From positions 496,001 to 560,000 of the forward strand of contig CANTFK010000991.1 in the NCBI GenBank assembly GCA_947646735.1: a stretch of DNA of 64,000 bases, read 5' to 3'. This document shows, piece after piece, positions 20,885 through 31,903 of this stretch (position 1 is its first letter; each line of letters begins with the position of its first letter). Made by a program: the position numbers and the translations under genes. The notes below the pieces were generated by a model. That model was not told where the DNA came from and searched no databases. It worked only from the letters and a program-made list of their open reading frames with translations. The stretch is from Peronospora farinosa. Taxonomy: Eukaryota; Oomycota; Peronosporomycetes; Peronosporales; Peronosporaceae.

Positions 20885-23800
20885 CGGATCGGGAAGAAGA
20901 ACTACTGGAAGAATTTACCGGACCGCTAGTGGATCATCCTTCGTACCCTACGCCGAAGAGGATCTTAACACGCTCAAAAGAGGAAGCAGAAGAAAGGACT
21001 ACGGAAACGGTGAAACTTACGACACGCCCGAATGATGAATGCGATGCGATAAAAGAAATCGGTGGCAACAATGTAGAAGATCTGGTGATCGAAGATGAAA
21101 GTGAACAAGTAGCGCAATCTCCATGGGTGATTAATGCGATCAGAGGGATGTCAAATGTCGATCACGCGCAAGGGTCGTGGGGTGAAGAAAATTACACTCA
21201 CAATAACTATACACAGGAATTCATGGAGCGCGATCCGACAATTAATGACCGCGATCTGGCTGATCTGGCAATCAATGACCCCGATCTGACAATTAATGAC
21301 CGCGATCTGCCCGATCTGAATCGCGATGACCGCGATCTGGTCGATCCGGTAGTTGATGACCGCGACCTGGACGATCTGGATCGCGATGACCGCGATCTGG
21401 TCGATCCGGTAGTTGATGACCGCGATCTGGCCGATCTGGATCGCGATCTGCGAGAACAAGAACAAGTTAGTGATACTACAACTATCAACGACGAATGTAA
21501 TTTAGCCGGAGGAAGCGTAAAGATGAAGCCTGAAGACTCGATGGATTATCATGAGAGTGGTGAATTGTATGCCGAAGACGTGGATCAGCATATGGCTGTC
21601 TTGCCTGAGATTGTGTCATCCACCGAAGAAGTTACGATTGATGATATCCAAGTGGGCGATCCGGGAGTTCCCTCAACCAAGGACCAAGAAGGTCTACGGC
21701 AATTTATTTGGGCGAACAGACACTTACTCATCGGCAAAGGAAATGCGCTTCCTCCTGCAGCTCGAGGAGCTGTATGTGATATCGATGTTGGTGGAGCACC
21801 CGATCGCACAACGAGTACGACCGGTCGCTCCTAAATTTTGCGAGAAGTTAGCTGACCTAATCAAAGGACAACTATCAGCCAGGATTATCCAGCCGTCGAC
21901 ACCACCATGGGTTTCGTTGATTGTGGTAATTATAAAAAAGAATGGTGTCGACATTCGTTTGTGTATTAACTATCGGTGGGTGAATCAACTCACGAGATTG
22001 ATGGTGTATCCTATGCCGCTGATTAGCGAATTATTGCAAGATATGAGTAAAGCTATGTGGTATTGTTCGTTTGATATGGCCAGTGGATTTTGGGTCGTGG
22101 AAATGACCGAGCGAGCAAGGATGATTTCTGCTTTTATCACACCGTCAGGCCTGTTCGAGTGGTTACGAATGCCGTTTGGGCTAAAAAACGCTCCGCAGAT
22201 TTACCAACGTCTAATTGATAATGCACTGTATGGATACCTCAAGATCGGTACGGATCCAAATACAATTGCTACAGGATCACTCGACTCCGCTGATACGGTA
22301 ACGGGATCGCCAAAGCTGGTGGATGTATTCACTGAAGGAGAACCGGATACTAGCCAGAAGCCATCTGTGCTCGGCCTAAGATCATATATTGCTGACATAT
22401 AGATTCCAGCAACATCGTGGGCCTCCTTATACGATAAGGTAAAGCGATTGCTAGAAGTATGCAATGAATGGAATTTGTCGATCAGTCTCGCTAAATGTTT
22501 TTGGGGACGACGTAAGGTAGAATACCTGGGTCATCGAGTCTCACTTGCAGGAATAGAAGCTCATCCAAAGGATTTGGGATCGCTGGTGAACATTCCGTTC
22601 CCAAAAATGTTACGATCGATGCAATCGTTTCTGGGAAGCTTGAATTACTATAGTCGATTTTTCGAAGACTTTGCGATTTATGCGTCAGTGCTATATGAAT
22701 TAAGGGAAGCAGATTTCCACGAAATCCGCTGTTCTGACAGGATGGATGCATTGGATTCGAATATCGCCACCAGGAATGATTCAGATCAAAATTTCGATAT
22801 TGGGGACGACCCAGATCCAGAAGGTCGGACTCGATGGGATTAAGCGATGAACGCATTTACCATGTTGAAAGCCAAGATCGCTAATACCCCGATCCTCAAA
22901 CAATTCGATCCAGATCGGCCTCCGGTAATTGTCGTATATGCAAGTAAATGGGCAGTTTCAGCAGCTTTTTCGCAGGAGTATGATGGCACATACTATCCAG
23001 TTACTTTTACAAGCCGAACGCTGAAACCTAATGAGATCAATTACGGAATGGTCGAGAAGGAGATTCTAGCTTTACTTTGGATTTTGGATTTATGTTATTG
23101 CATGCTAGTCTCGAGAGAGATTAAAGTTCTTACGCGTTTCTCGACGATGTCCTGGTTGGTGCAATCCTCCGGTCTCAATGGCAGGCTAGGTAGGTGGGCC
23201 GCATTATTATCGACTTGGACTTTGGAGATCAAGAAATGTGAAAAGGGCGAAGATGAAATGCTTGGTGCCCTATCTGCAAGAGTGACTCCCCTTGAAGAAG
23301 TCGATGAAGTGTTGATCGCGATCGCTCCCCGGAAACAGCCAAGGCACACTCTAAGTATGCCACCGCCTACGGTGGAAGAAGATGAAAGTCTATTGGTCGT
23401 CAGTTTTGATGGATCGGCACGAACCAAGCGAAAGGGTGGATCATAGAGTGCGATAATATGGAAACTTCCTGAGTGGACTATTGTGGATGCTGCATCGGAG
23501 TATGCAACGGACTTAACAGTGAACGAAGCCGAGTATCGGGGTTTACTATTAGGCTTTGATCTGTTGGAGAATCAGACTAGGGGACGCGTTATTATTTGTG
23601 GAGACTCCAACCAAGTGATTCGACAGATGCGGGGTGAAATCGATTGCAAGGCTCCTGAACTGCATTTTTTGCGACAGAAGGCAATGGAGAGGATTCGATC
23701 ATGGCCGATCCATGAGTTCTTACATATGAAGCGCGACTGGAACCAAAGTGCAGATCGACTGGCGAGTACTGCTTTGCAGAAGGAACAAGGTGTGGTCATC

Positions 23801-25598
23801 ACTTCGGAAGGAGATCGCCAAGATCTCATTACCCTTAATAGACTGGATGAGTTATTGAAGTCAAAGCAGACCAAATTGGTGGTTAAAGTTGCTGCAATTA
23901 CCAGATCGACCCGGAGAAGACGTCAGCCACCCGAGATTTTGCAAGAAGAATTTGTGCAGCAAATGCGAAGTGAACGTATACGACAAGCTCAAGATGAGGA
24001 ATATTGGATCGCTAACCTAAAGATTTTTCTGATTGTTGATATAACGAATCTCAGTATGGAAGAAGCGAAGTCATGCGCCAAGATTGCAAGTAATTACGAA
24101 GTGGATGAAAGCGATCTTCTATTTTTTTGCCCAAGAGCTGTGAGAAATTCGGAAGATCGCGATGGAATTTCTCGTTTGGTGGTGCCAGAAACTCTTCAGC
24201 AAGATTTTCTGCATCACTACCATGCCAGTTTGGAAGGAGGGCACCAGGAAATCGGTAGGAAGTATCAGCGGATCAGATCTCGTTTTCATTAGAGAGGCTT
24301 GTATCGCAGTGTACAGCGATATGTGAGCGAATGCACTGACTGCGAGACTGGAAAAGGACGTCCTTTTATTAATAGAGAGTCTCCGGGAAATTTACAAGCT
24401 ACTTATCCGTTCCAGATTATTGCCATGGATCATATTCCATCGCTGCCTAGATCTTTTAAAGGCAACACTGAATTATTGTTCTGGGTCAATCTATTTTCGG
24501 GATATGTGGTTGCCAAGGCGAGCACATTTAGAACAGCTCAGACGATCGCCGGAAATTACGAGAAGTGTGTCTTTCGACGATTCGGTGCGAGTGAAGCGAT
24601 ACGGCACGATCGGGAACCTGGATTTATGTCAGATTTTTTCCGTGCGTTCAATCGACTTATTGTGCAAAAGCAAAGAGCGACTATGGCATATCGCCCTCAA
24701 GCAAATGGGACTGCTGAACGTATGGTCCAGACCTTAACCCGAGCGTTGAAAATGTACGTCTCGAACGTCAATCAACAAGATTGGGATGAATATGCTGAGC
24801 GGCTGACATTTTACGATAAATACTGCCCAAGATCGAGTTCGTGGGGACACGCCTTTTTACTTGATCCATGGATGGGATCCTTGCTCTACGTTGGAAGCTA
24901 CGTTGCCACTGGGAAGTACTCAGCCACGAGATCGGGAACCTCGCAGGTGGCGATATCATGTGCAACGACACTATCAGCGAGCCCGAGATGTAGTCAACGA
25001 GCGACTAAAAATGGCTATCCAGACTCGAGCGGATCAGCATAATGAAGATTTACAACCTCACGAGATCAAGACTGGTACCCAAGTTTGGTTATACCTAGAT
25101 CGAGTGAAGGAAGGATTTGCTCGAAAATTAGCACATATGTGGCATGGACCTTTCCGAGTAAGTGAAGTGTGTGGTGATCACGCTGTTCGCCTGGAGTTCG
25201 CTGGCACGCCGTATCGATTATTCCTGATCGTGCGTATATCCAAGCTGAAATGTGTAAAAGTATTCCCCGACCGCCCGAAGCAGTTGCTGACGGTGGAAGA
25301 AGAAGATCGTTTTAATTTCGACGAGGCACTTCTGCCGGAGGATATCTTGGAGCGGCAACTTGGGGATAACAAGTTAAAAGTTGAGAAGATTGAGGATATG
25401 CGATCTGGTAGAAAAACTTGTTTTGGTCGGGTACATCGTAAATTTAAGGTTTACTGGAAGGGTTATACCGATCTATCGTGGGTTGATGAGGCTGATCTGA
25501 ATTGTGGAGCATTGTTGCAAGAATTTGAGCATGAACAAGCTCGCCGTAATCGTTTCGAAGTTATGCAGTCTCATGAAGAAGAAAAAGCGGAAGATTAG
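20880..25598 (+). pseudogene. Gyp2 pol (linker-RT-RNase H-integrase-chromodomain)
   Basis: 20929-21834: acidic linker with repeats of the DRDL(A/V)DL type (21228-21456). 21551-22402: RT (IKKNGVDIRLCINYRWVN, FDMASGFW, MPFGLKNAPQIYQRLIDNAL); the YxDD box reads YIADI, losing an aspartate, and a stop follows. 22448-22843 and 22847-23446: RT thumb and RNase H connection (VEYLGHRVSLAGIEAHPKD, FTSRTLKPNEINY). 23483-24292: a second RNase H-like domain (VNEAEYRGLLLGFDLL, ICGDSNQVIRQMRGEID, HMKRDWNQSADRLAST) and the start of integrase. 24299-25042: integrase core (IAMDHIPSLPRSF, YRPQANGTAERMVQTLTRAL). 24861-25598: integrase C-terminus and chromodomain (ARKLAHMWHGPFRVSEV, RKFKVYWKGYTDLSWVDEAD). Stops and shifts separate these pieces. 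Confidence 0.88.
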
Positions 25599-25805
25599 TG
25601 AATTATATATCTTGCTTACGGAGAGTGGAAATGGCTGTACACGATGGTTGTATAGCTGGAGGAACGAGAATATATGCGAATATGAGTGTCGATCGAAGGT
25701 CTGAAAGTCCAGATCACGGCTGAAAAGGCCTAAAACAAGAAGACAATTGCAAGAACGACCAAAAGAATGAAACAAAAACAGTGAAATTGTATTGAATGCT
25801 GAAGA

Positions 25806-26073
25806 AAGGTACCAGATCGCGCCGGAATACCAGATCGTGCCAACGTATTAGACTGCGCTGAGGTGCCCGATCGCGCCGGAATTTCAGATCGCGTCGAAGT
25901 ACCAGATTTCTGCGTCGAAATACCAGATTGCGTCGAAGTACCAGATCGCGCCGGAGTACCAGATCGCGCCGGAGTACCAGATCGCGCCAGAGTACCAGAT
26001 CGCGCTGAAGTATCAGATCGCGTCAGGGTACCAGATCGCGGTGGAATGCCAGATCGCCCCGAGGTCGCAGATT
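25806..26073. repeat. 18-bp minisatellite between pol and the antisense ORF
   Basis: About 15 imperfect copies of GGAGTACCAGATCGCGCC. It lies exactly in the gap between the convergent pol and antisense frames of Gyp2. The open frame through it (PDRAGVPDRA...) is a by-product of an 18-bp unit. Confidence 0.85.
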
Positions 26074-26143
26074 GAGCAGAAGTACCGGAAGCGCTGCGGG
26101 GACATTTACAGGGAACGTCCAGAGTCGGTGAAGATGATGCACG

Positions 26144-27072
26144 TTATTTGCGATTGGGCGAAGAAGGATTGGAAAGCGCGAGAAGGCTAGTCGGAGAAGG
26201 AAGTGAGCCCGTAGCCAACTCTGTCAGATGCGAACGAAGTAAATCTCGATCCTGGATGGCCAGATCGCGCTCCGCCTCTCGATCTGCAACTTCGGTACGA
26301 AGTCGACCCAAAGCTGCGTCGTTCCGAATACTCGCACTCAGAAGGCGATCATGATCAAGCTCGAGCGCGCTCAGCGTGTCTTGCAAATTTTTCGCGGCTT
26401 GCTGGGCCTGAGAGCGAGCTTTCTTGTACTTGGACGCCTTGCTTTTCATGCGTAGAAAGTCAGCGGCCAAAGCATTGTCTGCCGTATTACGCTGTGCGAG
26501 AATGGAATCCAGTTGCTGTTGGAGGGACGCGATCTGCTGCCGGAATTTTCCTTCCAGAGTTCGCTGAAGATTGGCCGCCTCACGGCGGAATTTATCCTGC
26601 AGGCGATGTTTCTCTGCATTGGCTCGAACAAGGCATTCATCAGATCTGCGATCTCTTGAGACTGATCCGTTAGCTGGTTCAGTTCTTGGTCGAGACCTTC
26701 GGCCATGTGGAGAGCGGCATCAAGTTGTTGACGCAACTCTTCATCTCGACGCAAGACGAATGTACACAGTCGAGGCACCAACTCGTGATACGAATTGAGT
26801 TCCGTCTCCAGCTTATTTCCACGAAATTCCTGCTCCCGTAAGGCATTTTCCATGGAGTGATAACTTTCCACGATGGTATATTGGGCTTCCAGGCGGTCAT
26901 ACAGTGAAGAATTCAACGAGATCGCGTTTTCACGATCTGTAACGGGAGGAAGGATTATCCGGGTAGACGGGAGCAAGATACGCGATCCGGTAAAATAAGT
27001 TATTGGTGGATCGCGCGTGGCGAGCACACTACTTCGAGTGTAAAGATTGTTTTCGGGTGGAGATCTGGCCAT
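26144..27072 (-). pseudogene. Antisense coiled-coil ORF of Gyp2
   Basis: ATG at 27072-27070 (MARSPPENNLYTRS), 85 bp from the 3' LTR; the frame is also open upstream but only through LTR sequence. Runs of heptad-like sequence follow: SLYDRLEAQYTIVESYHSME, LDAALHMAEGLDQELNQLTD. Near 26650 the frame shifts. The other frame continues with RANAEKHRLQDKFRREAANL, LQQQLDSILAQR, KYKKARSQAQQAAKNLQ and ends at 26144. The whole is about 310 residues, mostly predicted coiled coil by eye. It does not overlap pol (which stops at 25598) and shows no sequence likeness I can see to the Gyp1/Gyp5 antisense gene. Function unknown. Confidence 0.55.
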
Positions 27073-27157
27073 AGGGAACAAAGTGACGAGAAAGGTGAAA
27101 TGAGACAGTGCACAGCTAGGCCAACACTGTATGCGGTCTAACAATGCAGGGGACGAT

Positions 27158-28346
27158 TGTGGCGAAGCAAAAGAGTGAATTTGGTAAAGTGTGATCGCAT
27201 ATTTTCTTTTAAGTCCGAAATGGCCAATATTGATGAATCGCGATCTCGCAGAAAAGATTCGAGATGATGGCAAATGGGATGGAAAACAGTGAATGGTGGA
27301 GTTCGCAGTTCTATGTGGAGTTAACTATGGCCTAGCAACTACGCAATTGCGATCTCCAGTATTTCCGATGGCGATCCACGTGAACGTGATCGCTAAGAAG
27401 GAAAATTGGTACATCCAAGTATGTGGAAGGCGGTCGGGTGTGGATTACGTTGCTTTGGAAGACTGGAATGAGATGGACATGACACGTCATATAGATGGAT
27501 CATCTCACATGACCCGAGAAACGGTGAAGAAGACAAGTCGTGATCCGGCGGACCGCGATCCGATACTAAAAAAGGTACCGCGATCCGATATTAATTGTTA
27601 GTACCGCGATCCGACGATATTAATGATTTAGTACCGCGATCCGATACTAAAATGGTATTAGATCCAAGCGAGGTAGCGATCCAGATTGCGGCTATATCGG
27701 AGTGGACCACATTACAAGATCTGATTTTTCCGAAAGGGCGATACGTGGCAACAGACCCTAAGCTACAGATAGTCAAGATCATAGGTTTTGGTATTTAATT
27801 GGTTAACAGAGTTCAATTTTCTTCTAAGTACACGTGTCTACTTCTCTTCCGGGCTGGATTCTTTGGCCTCCCGACGTCTCAAGGAAGTCTACATACTACG
27901 CAAGTCATATCCCTGAATTGTTTGGCCAGGGATAGCAAGAATTCTCAACAAAACAACTCAAGCTGCGACTGGACGCAGAGGACTAAGAAGTCCAGATACA
28001 AGATCGCAAGACGGCTCAAGTGGTCAGAAGGCAAGCGTATCAAGTATTAACCAATTGGATAAGGCGATCTCGAGGGAAATCAGGGCGACTCAAATAGAGC
28101 ACCCCAAGAACAACTGCGATCGTGTGAGGAATTCCACTCGATCGCCCCCCACCTATCCCTAACACAATCATGTTCAACATTGGCTCAAGTCCACCGAGAA
28201 GAGAGCAACCCGCCCTACCGACGGGTACACAAGGTGAGGAAGGCTATACACACGGAATCGGGGTACCCCCTCCGTTAGTCGGTCGTCCGGGCGCCAGTGG
28301 AGAGTTAGGATAGCATCAGCAATTTTGCGAATCCTACTCCACCACA
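27158..28346 (+). repeat. 3' LTR of Gyp2 (1189 bp)
   Basis: TGTGGCGAAG...CCACCACA. Nearly identical to 8688-9877 (inverted). It contains four or five units with GTACCGCGATCCGATA at about 27555-27655. Confidence 0.92.
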
Positions 28347-28350
28347 AGAC
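28347..28350. other. Target-site duplication half of Gyp2 in hAT (AGAC)
   Basis: Partner of 9878-9881. Joined, the hAT minus strand reads ...AAGAT-GTCT-CGCC.... Confidence 0.75.
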
Positions 28351-29761
28351 ATCTTATGATGACTTTTGAAACCTGTAAGCTGCATCTACAAAAAGCAGCT
28401 CGATTACTTCCGGGCGATAGCCAAGAGCCCAAAATGGCTGCGGCCATTCGTTGAGGTCCATGAACCAGCTGATATTCCATCTCGGATTTAATAACGTTGC
28501 AAAGAAGTCTGCATCCTGTTTAAACGCCAGCTTGATATATTTCTTGAGTTTGCTTTGCATGGCCTGTGCCACCGGTTCCATTTGCTTTGCATCACATGTG
28601 CGGTAGACCTTCACTAAAAAAGGCGTAATGAGTCACCAATACAGATAACAATTACAGATTAATACGTGTGGTTTTATTTACCTTGTATAGCCAACTCCAT
28701 AAATAAGAATTAAAAGGAATGACTTTACTGAGAGTCGCATAATCAGACCTACAAATTTAGTTGGTTGCCCAATGCAAAAACGCCAAAAATTGCAGACTTG
28801 CTCGAGCTTCTCCCATTCGACTTTATCGAGATTGAGCATCTTGTAGTCGGACACACTTTGAGGCAAGTGTTGAATACTTTGCCTTTCATGTAAAGCAATT
28901 GTGAGTAGTTAAAATCTACGTCCAAAAGATAATAAAGCATCATAATTTACCTGAGCTGAAGAGCCCGTTTAAACATCATGTAGGTGGAATTCCATCTGGT
29001 TGTAACATCACCGATCATACCGTTGACTTTGCTGTTTGGTTGCTGTAAAGTCACTGCACAAGAAAGCTGCTCTTTCCGTTGAGTACTGGAATTGAAACGC
29101 TTAGCCATGTTCTTAATAATTATGTAAACAGTACGTATGTCCACATGCGCTCCGCCAGGCTTATTCACAATGGCTGCAATCTAGAGAAAAAGTAAAACAC
29201 ACGTCAAGAAGATAGTTATGTTTGCATCTTCAATTATTAAGCAACTTTTTGATACTCACCTCATGATACACGTTTCTTCCACGTCTTCCTCATCCTCCTC
29301 GACGTGGCCAAAAACTTTCAGGCCGTCTCGAGCTACCACATTAATTATATGTCCCATGCACCTGTGCATCATTTGGTCGAATACAAATGTCACATCTGCT
29401 TTCGCCTCAAATGCTTCAAAAAGTGTTTTGTTATTCGAGCCACTGTCCACAGTTACGTGACCCTGCTGCCGCACAAGTCCAAGCATTTCAAGCATGCCAT
29501 AGTAGTATTCTTCGAGATTGGTTCCTGTATGAATATCTTTAAAATAAAAACTAGTTAGAACCTCAAATGCTGCCGGCATTAATAATTGTGGCAAGAAAAT
29601 GTTCGAACAAACCTGTTAAGCTTTCCAATCCAAGAAGTGTATGCTTCAGTTTACACTTGCTGTCGATCCAATGTCCAGTCAAGTGATTGAAGCCAAAATA
29701 AACAAAATTTTTTTCCTCTGGTGTAGTCCAACAGTCCGAGGCCATGTGATTATATTTAAAG
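28351..29761 (-). pseudogene. hAT transposase, middle part
   Basis: Minus-strand pieces in order: YNHMASDCWTTPEEKNFVYF and GHWIDSKCKLKHTLLGLE (29760-29563), VTVDSGSNNKTLFEAF and HRCMGHIINVVARDGLKVFG (29594-29256), GDVTTRWNSTYMMFKRALQL (29168-28947), weaker sequence 28943-28678, and KLKKYIKLAFKQDADFF with ATLLNPRWNISWF (28614-28354). These are the RNase H-like catalytic-fold motifs of hAT transposases (SDCWTS.., T.D..sN., RC.aH..NL, TRWnSt, LdPr.K). A GT-AG intron seems to lie at about 29180-29258. Gyp3 interrupts the gene at 29762, Gyp2 at 28350. Confidence 0.85.
29757..29761. other. Target-site duplication half of Gyp3 in hAT (TAAAG)
   Basis: Partner TAAAG at 55184-55188, same strand. Confidence 0.85.
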
Positions 29762-30349
29762 TGTAGACGGGCACTTCTACGAAGTTTCCTCGTACTACTA
29801 GCACACAAGCGAGAAAGCGGTTAGACCGTCTTACCTTTGCGTGCGAGGGTGGTTAGGAGGTTGGTCGACTGCTTAAGTAGTCGTACCACCACTTGCCTCT
29901 CGCTTAAGCGAGAGTGCAACGAAATTTTAAGACAAGAAGGCACCGACGTCACGTAGAAGCTTTTCGGCTTCTCGTGCGTGGTGCTTTCGTTTTAGTATAG
30001 TCAAGACTGAGTTATATTTAATGAATTATAACTAAATATATACTTAACTACTGATTGGCTATATATGTATATAGATCGGATACGCGACTCTTTAGAAGCG
30101 TATCCTGTCGCATGATCTTAATTCTAGATTTAAGATCGCAGCTGACGTTCTTCTGAGACGTTGCGATGCCTAGATTCAACTAAGGTCATCCCTTCTCATG
30201 TGAGTCCATAAATGGATATCACATTCACGAGAGTGGATCACATTTGTATATCGCACCCAAGTGACAGGTCAAAAGTAATCATGGATACTTTTAGACCAAA
30301 CATTAAGTATATTACTTAATATTTGCGTGAAACTAGATGCCCTGTTACA
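29762..30349 (-). repeat. 3' LTR of Gyp3 (588 bp)
   Basis: Sense TGTAACAGGG...CCGTCTACA. Contains the perfect palindrome CTCTCGCTTAAGCGAGAG (about 29897-29914) and a 24-bp near-palindrome at 30114-30137 (one mismatch; perfect in the other LTR). Small differences from 54585-55183 suggest a moderate age. Confidence 0.93.
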
Positions 30350-30457
30350 CCATCCCCCGTTTCAGAACGATTTTTACATTTTGGAAAACATTGCCTAGAA
30401 ACAGAGAGACTATAAACGCGCCGTTATAAACGCGCCGCTTTAGTCTGCTCAATTTTC

Positions 30458-31903
30458 ATGCCACCGAAACGTAGTAAGGCTGATGGGTCGCCTGCAAAGG
30501 CGTCCATGCAGTCCAGCACTAAGCGCACGCGCCGCGATTTATCGCAGCCGTCGCAAAGTGCTTCAGGCACTGAGGCGAATCTTCCATATCACTATAATGT
30601 GGATGAAGATCCATCTCTCATTGTAAATTACAATGAGAGGACGTCATTGCCATCACCCCAAAGTGGAGATGAGCAAAGCGCATTGATGGGACATATGTTC
30701 CCATCAACTGAGGCACCCGTCCTTGAGGAAGCTTCTATGCTTCCTTCAAGTGAAGGTAAGTCCTCGTCACCTGCGCCTACGAGCGCAGCGACTAATACTA
30801 AGCGCGATACTTCGAAAGGAGTAGTCGCCACTCAATCACATGTGACTTCTTAAGCTGATGACTTGACAATCCATAATGGAGAGTCAGACTCAGGTGAGTG
30901 TGAGCTTAAAGCTCCACCAAGTACACCTTCGGCCTCACTAGCCCGCCGTCGCGAGGGCGGCTACGTGAGTGGTGGCTTGCCACTAATGCCACCTCCATCC
31001 GAGTGGATGAACTCGGATGGGTCTAGCGCAGCGCTTTTGCAGCGTGCAACTATAGACGCTCATAAATTTTATAGCGTCTTTCCTTTGTGGAAAAAGCAGG
31101 GCAAAGCACTTGGTTGTGTTTTCCCAATTCCAGTCGTGCTGCGTTCTAACGAAACTGCCGACGAATATGAATCTGATCCCCGGCGCCGTGTAACGTCACA
31201 TTTAGATGCAACGAAACAACGGTCGCAGCGAATCAGCTTCGCCATGAAGCGTGCGCATGAAATCTTGGGTGGTAAGCGATCCCCAATTGATTCTCGCCAC
31301 GCTTCTTCTGCTAGTCCGTCCGGACCTAGCAGAAACACGACGGCTAGCGCTACTTCACAAAAGCAGCCACCAGCTCAGACACGTCGACGCGCAAGGCGTC
31401 ATCAGGCTTCCATGAGTCAAATTTCGTTGGGTAACCCTTCCACTGAACAATGATTTGGAGCTTTCGCTTCACAAACCGGTGGCCCAACAGCCTTCCAACA
31501 AGGAAGCGCGTATTCCCTTCCGTGTCCACCAACGCAGGTGGCGCCCGATAGGAGCGGCGATTACGCCCACCTAATCGCGGCTGCCTACCCTGCTGCTGTT
31601 CAGTCGCAGGCTGAGTCTGCTGCGCTGAAGAGGCAGGTGACAGATCTCGAGAGTCAAGTCTTGCGACTGACCTCGGATCTGCGCGATGTGAGGGCGAGCG
31701 ATCGTCAGGGGTATGACCGCCTGAAGACCCGCTTGGACATCTTAGAGCGACTGGTGATGAGAGACCCGCGTCAAGCGCGGAGTCCTCCTCGATCACCGAG
31801 TCCTCTATCGCCTCGTTCATACACGGGGAGACTCTCGGCTTCCTCGTCGCCTGATCGGTCGCGACGCTCGACTCACAGTCGACGTCACCATAGTTCTCGT
31901 TAG
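30458..31903 (+). pseudogene. Antisense gene of Gyp3 (basic/Ser-rich plus coiled coil)
   Basis: A single plus-strand frame of 482 codons, ATG at 30458 (MPPKRSKADGSPAKASMQSS), 109 bp from the 3' LTR. Only two in-frame stops break it: TAA at 30851 and TGA at 31451. Content: a basic Ser-rich N-terminus, an acidic middle, a block with FYSVFPLWKKQGKALGCVFP, an Arg-rich stretch (RRRARRHQAS), then a coiled coil (ESAALKRQVTDLESQVLRLT, RLKTRLDILERLVM) and an RS tail (SPDRSRRSTHSRRHHSSR). The last 550 bases lie opposite pol (integrase C-terminus and chromodomain), with first codon bases facing each other as in Gyp1 and Gyp5. It has the layout of the Gyp1/Gyp5 antisense gene but not its sequence. Unknown function. 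Confidence 0.6.

Larger units (their letters stand above)
20880..28346 (+). mobile_element. Ty3/Gypsy element Gyp2, 3' half
   Basis: Continues the 5' half at 5474-9877 from the GACAA point: protease-RT linker, RT, RNase H, integrase and chromodomain (20880-25598), a minisatellite (25806-26073), an antisense ORF (27072-26144), a polypurine tract (gcaggggacgat) and the 3' LTR (27158-28346). The 4-bp AGAC duplication follows at 28347. Confidence 0.9.

Noticed and set aside
21151..21488. Minus-strand ORFs of Ile/Gln or Arg/Ser repeats
   Set aside because: Shadows of the DRDL repeat coding on the plus strand.
25863..26075. Tandem-repeat protein (PDRAGVPDRA)
   Set aside because: Any 18-bp satellite without stops gives such a frame; no upstream or downstream coding supports it.
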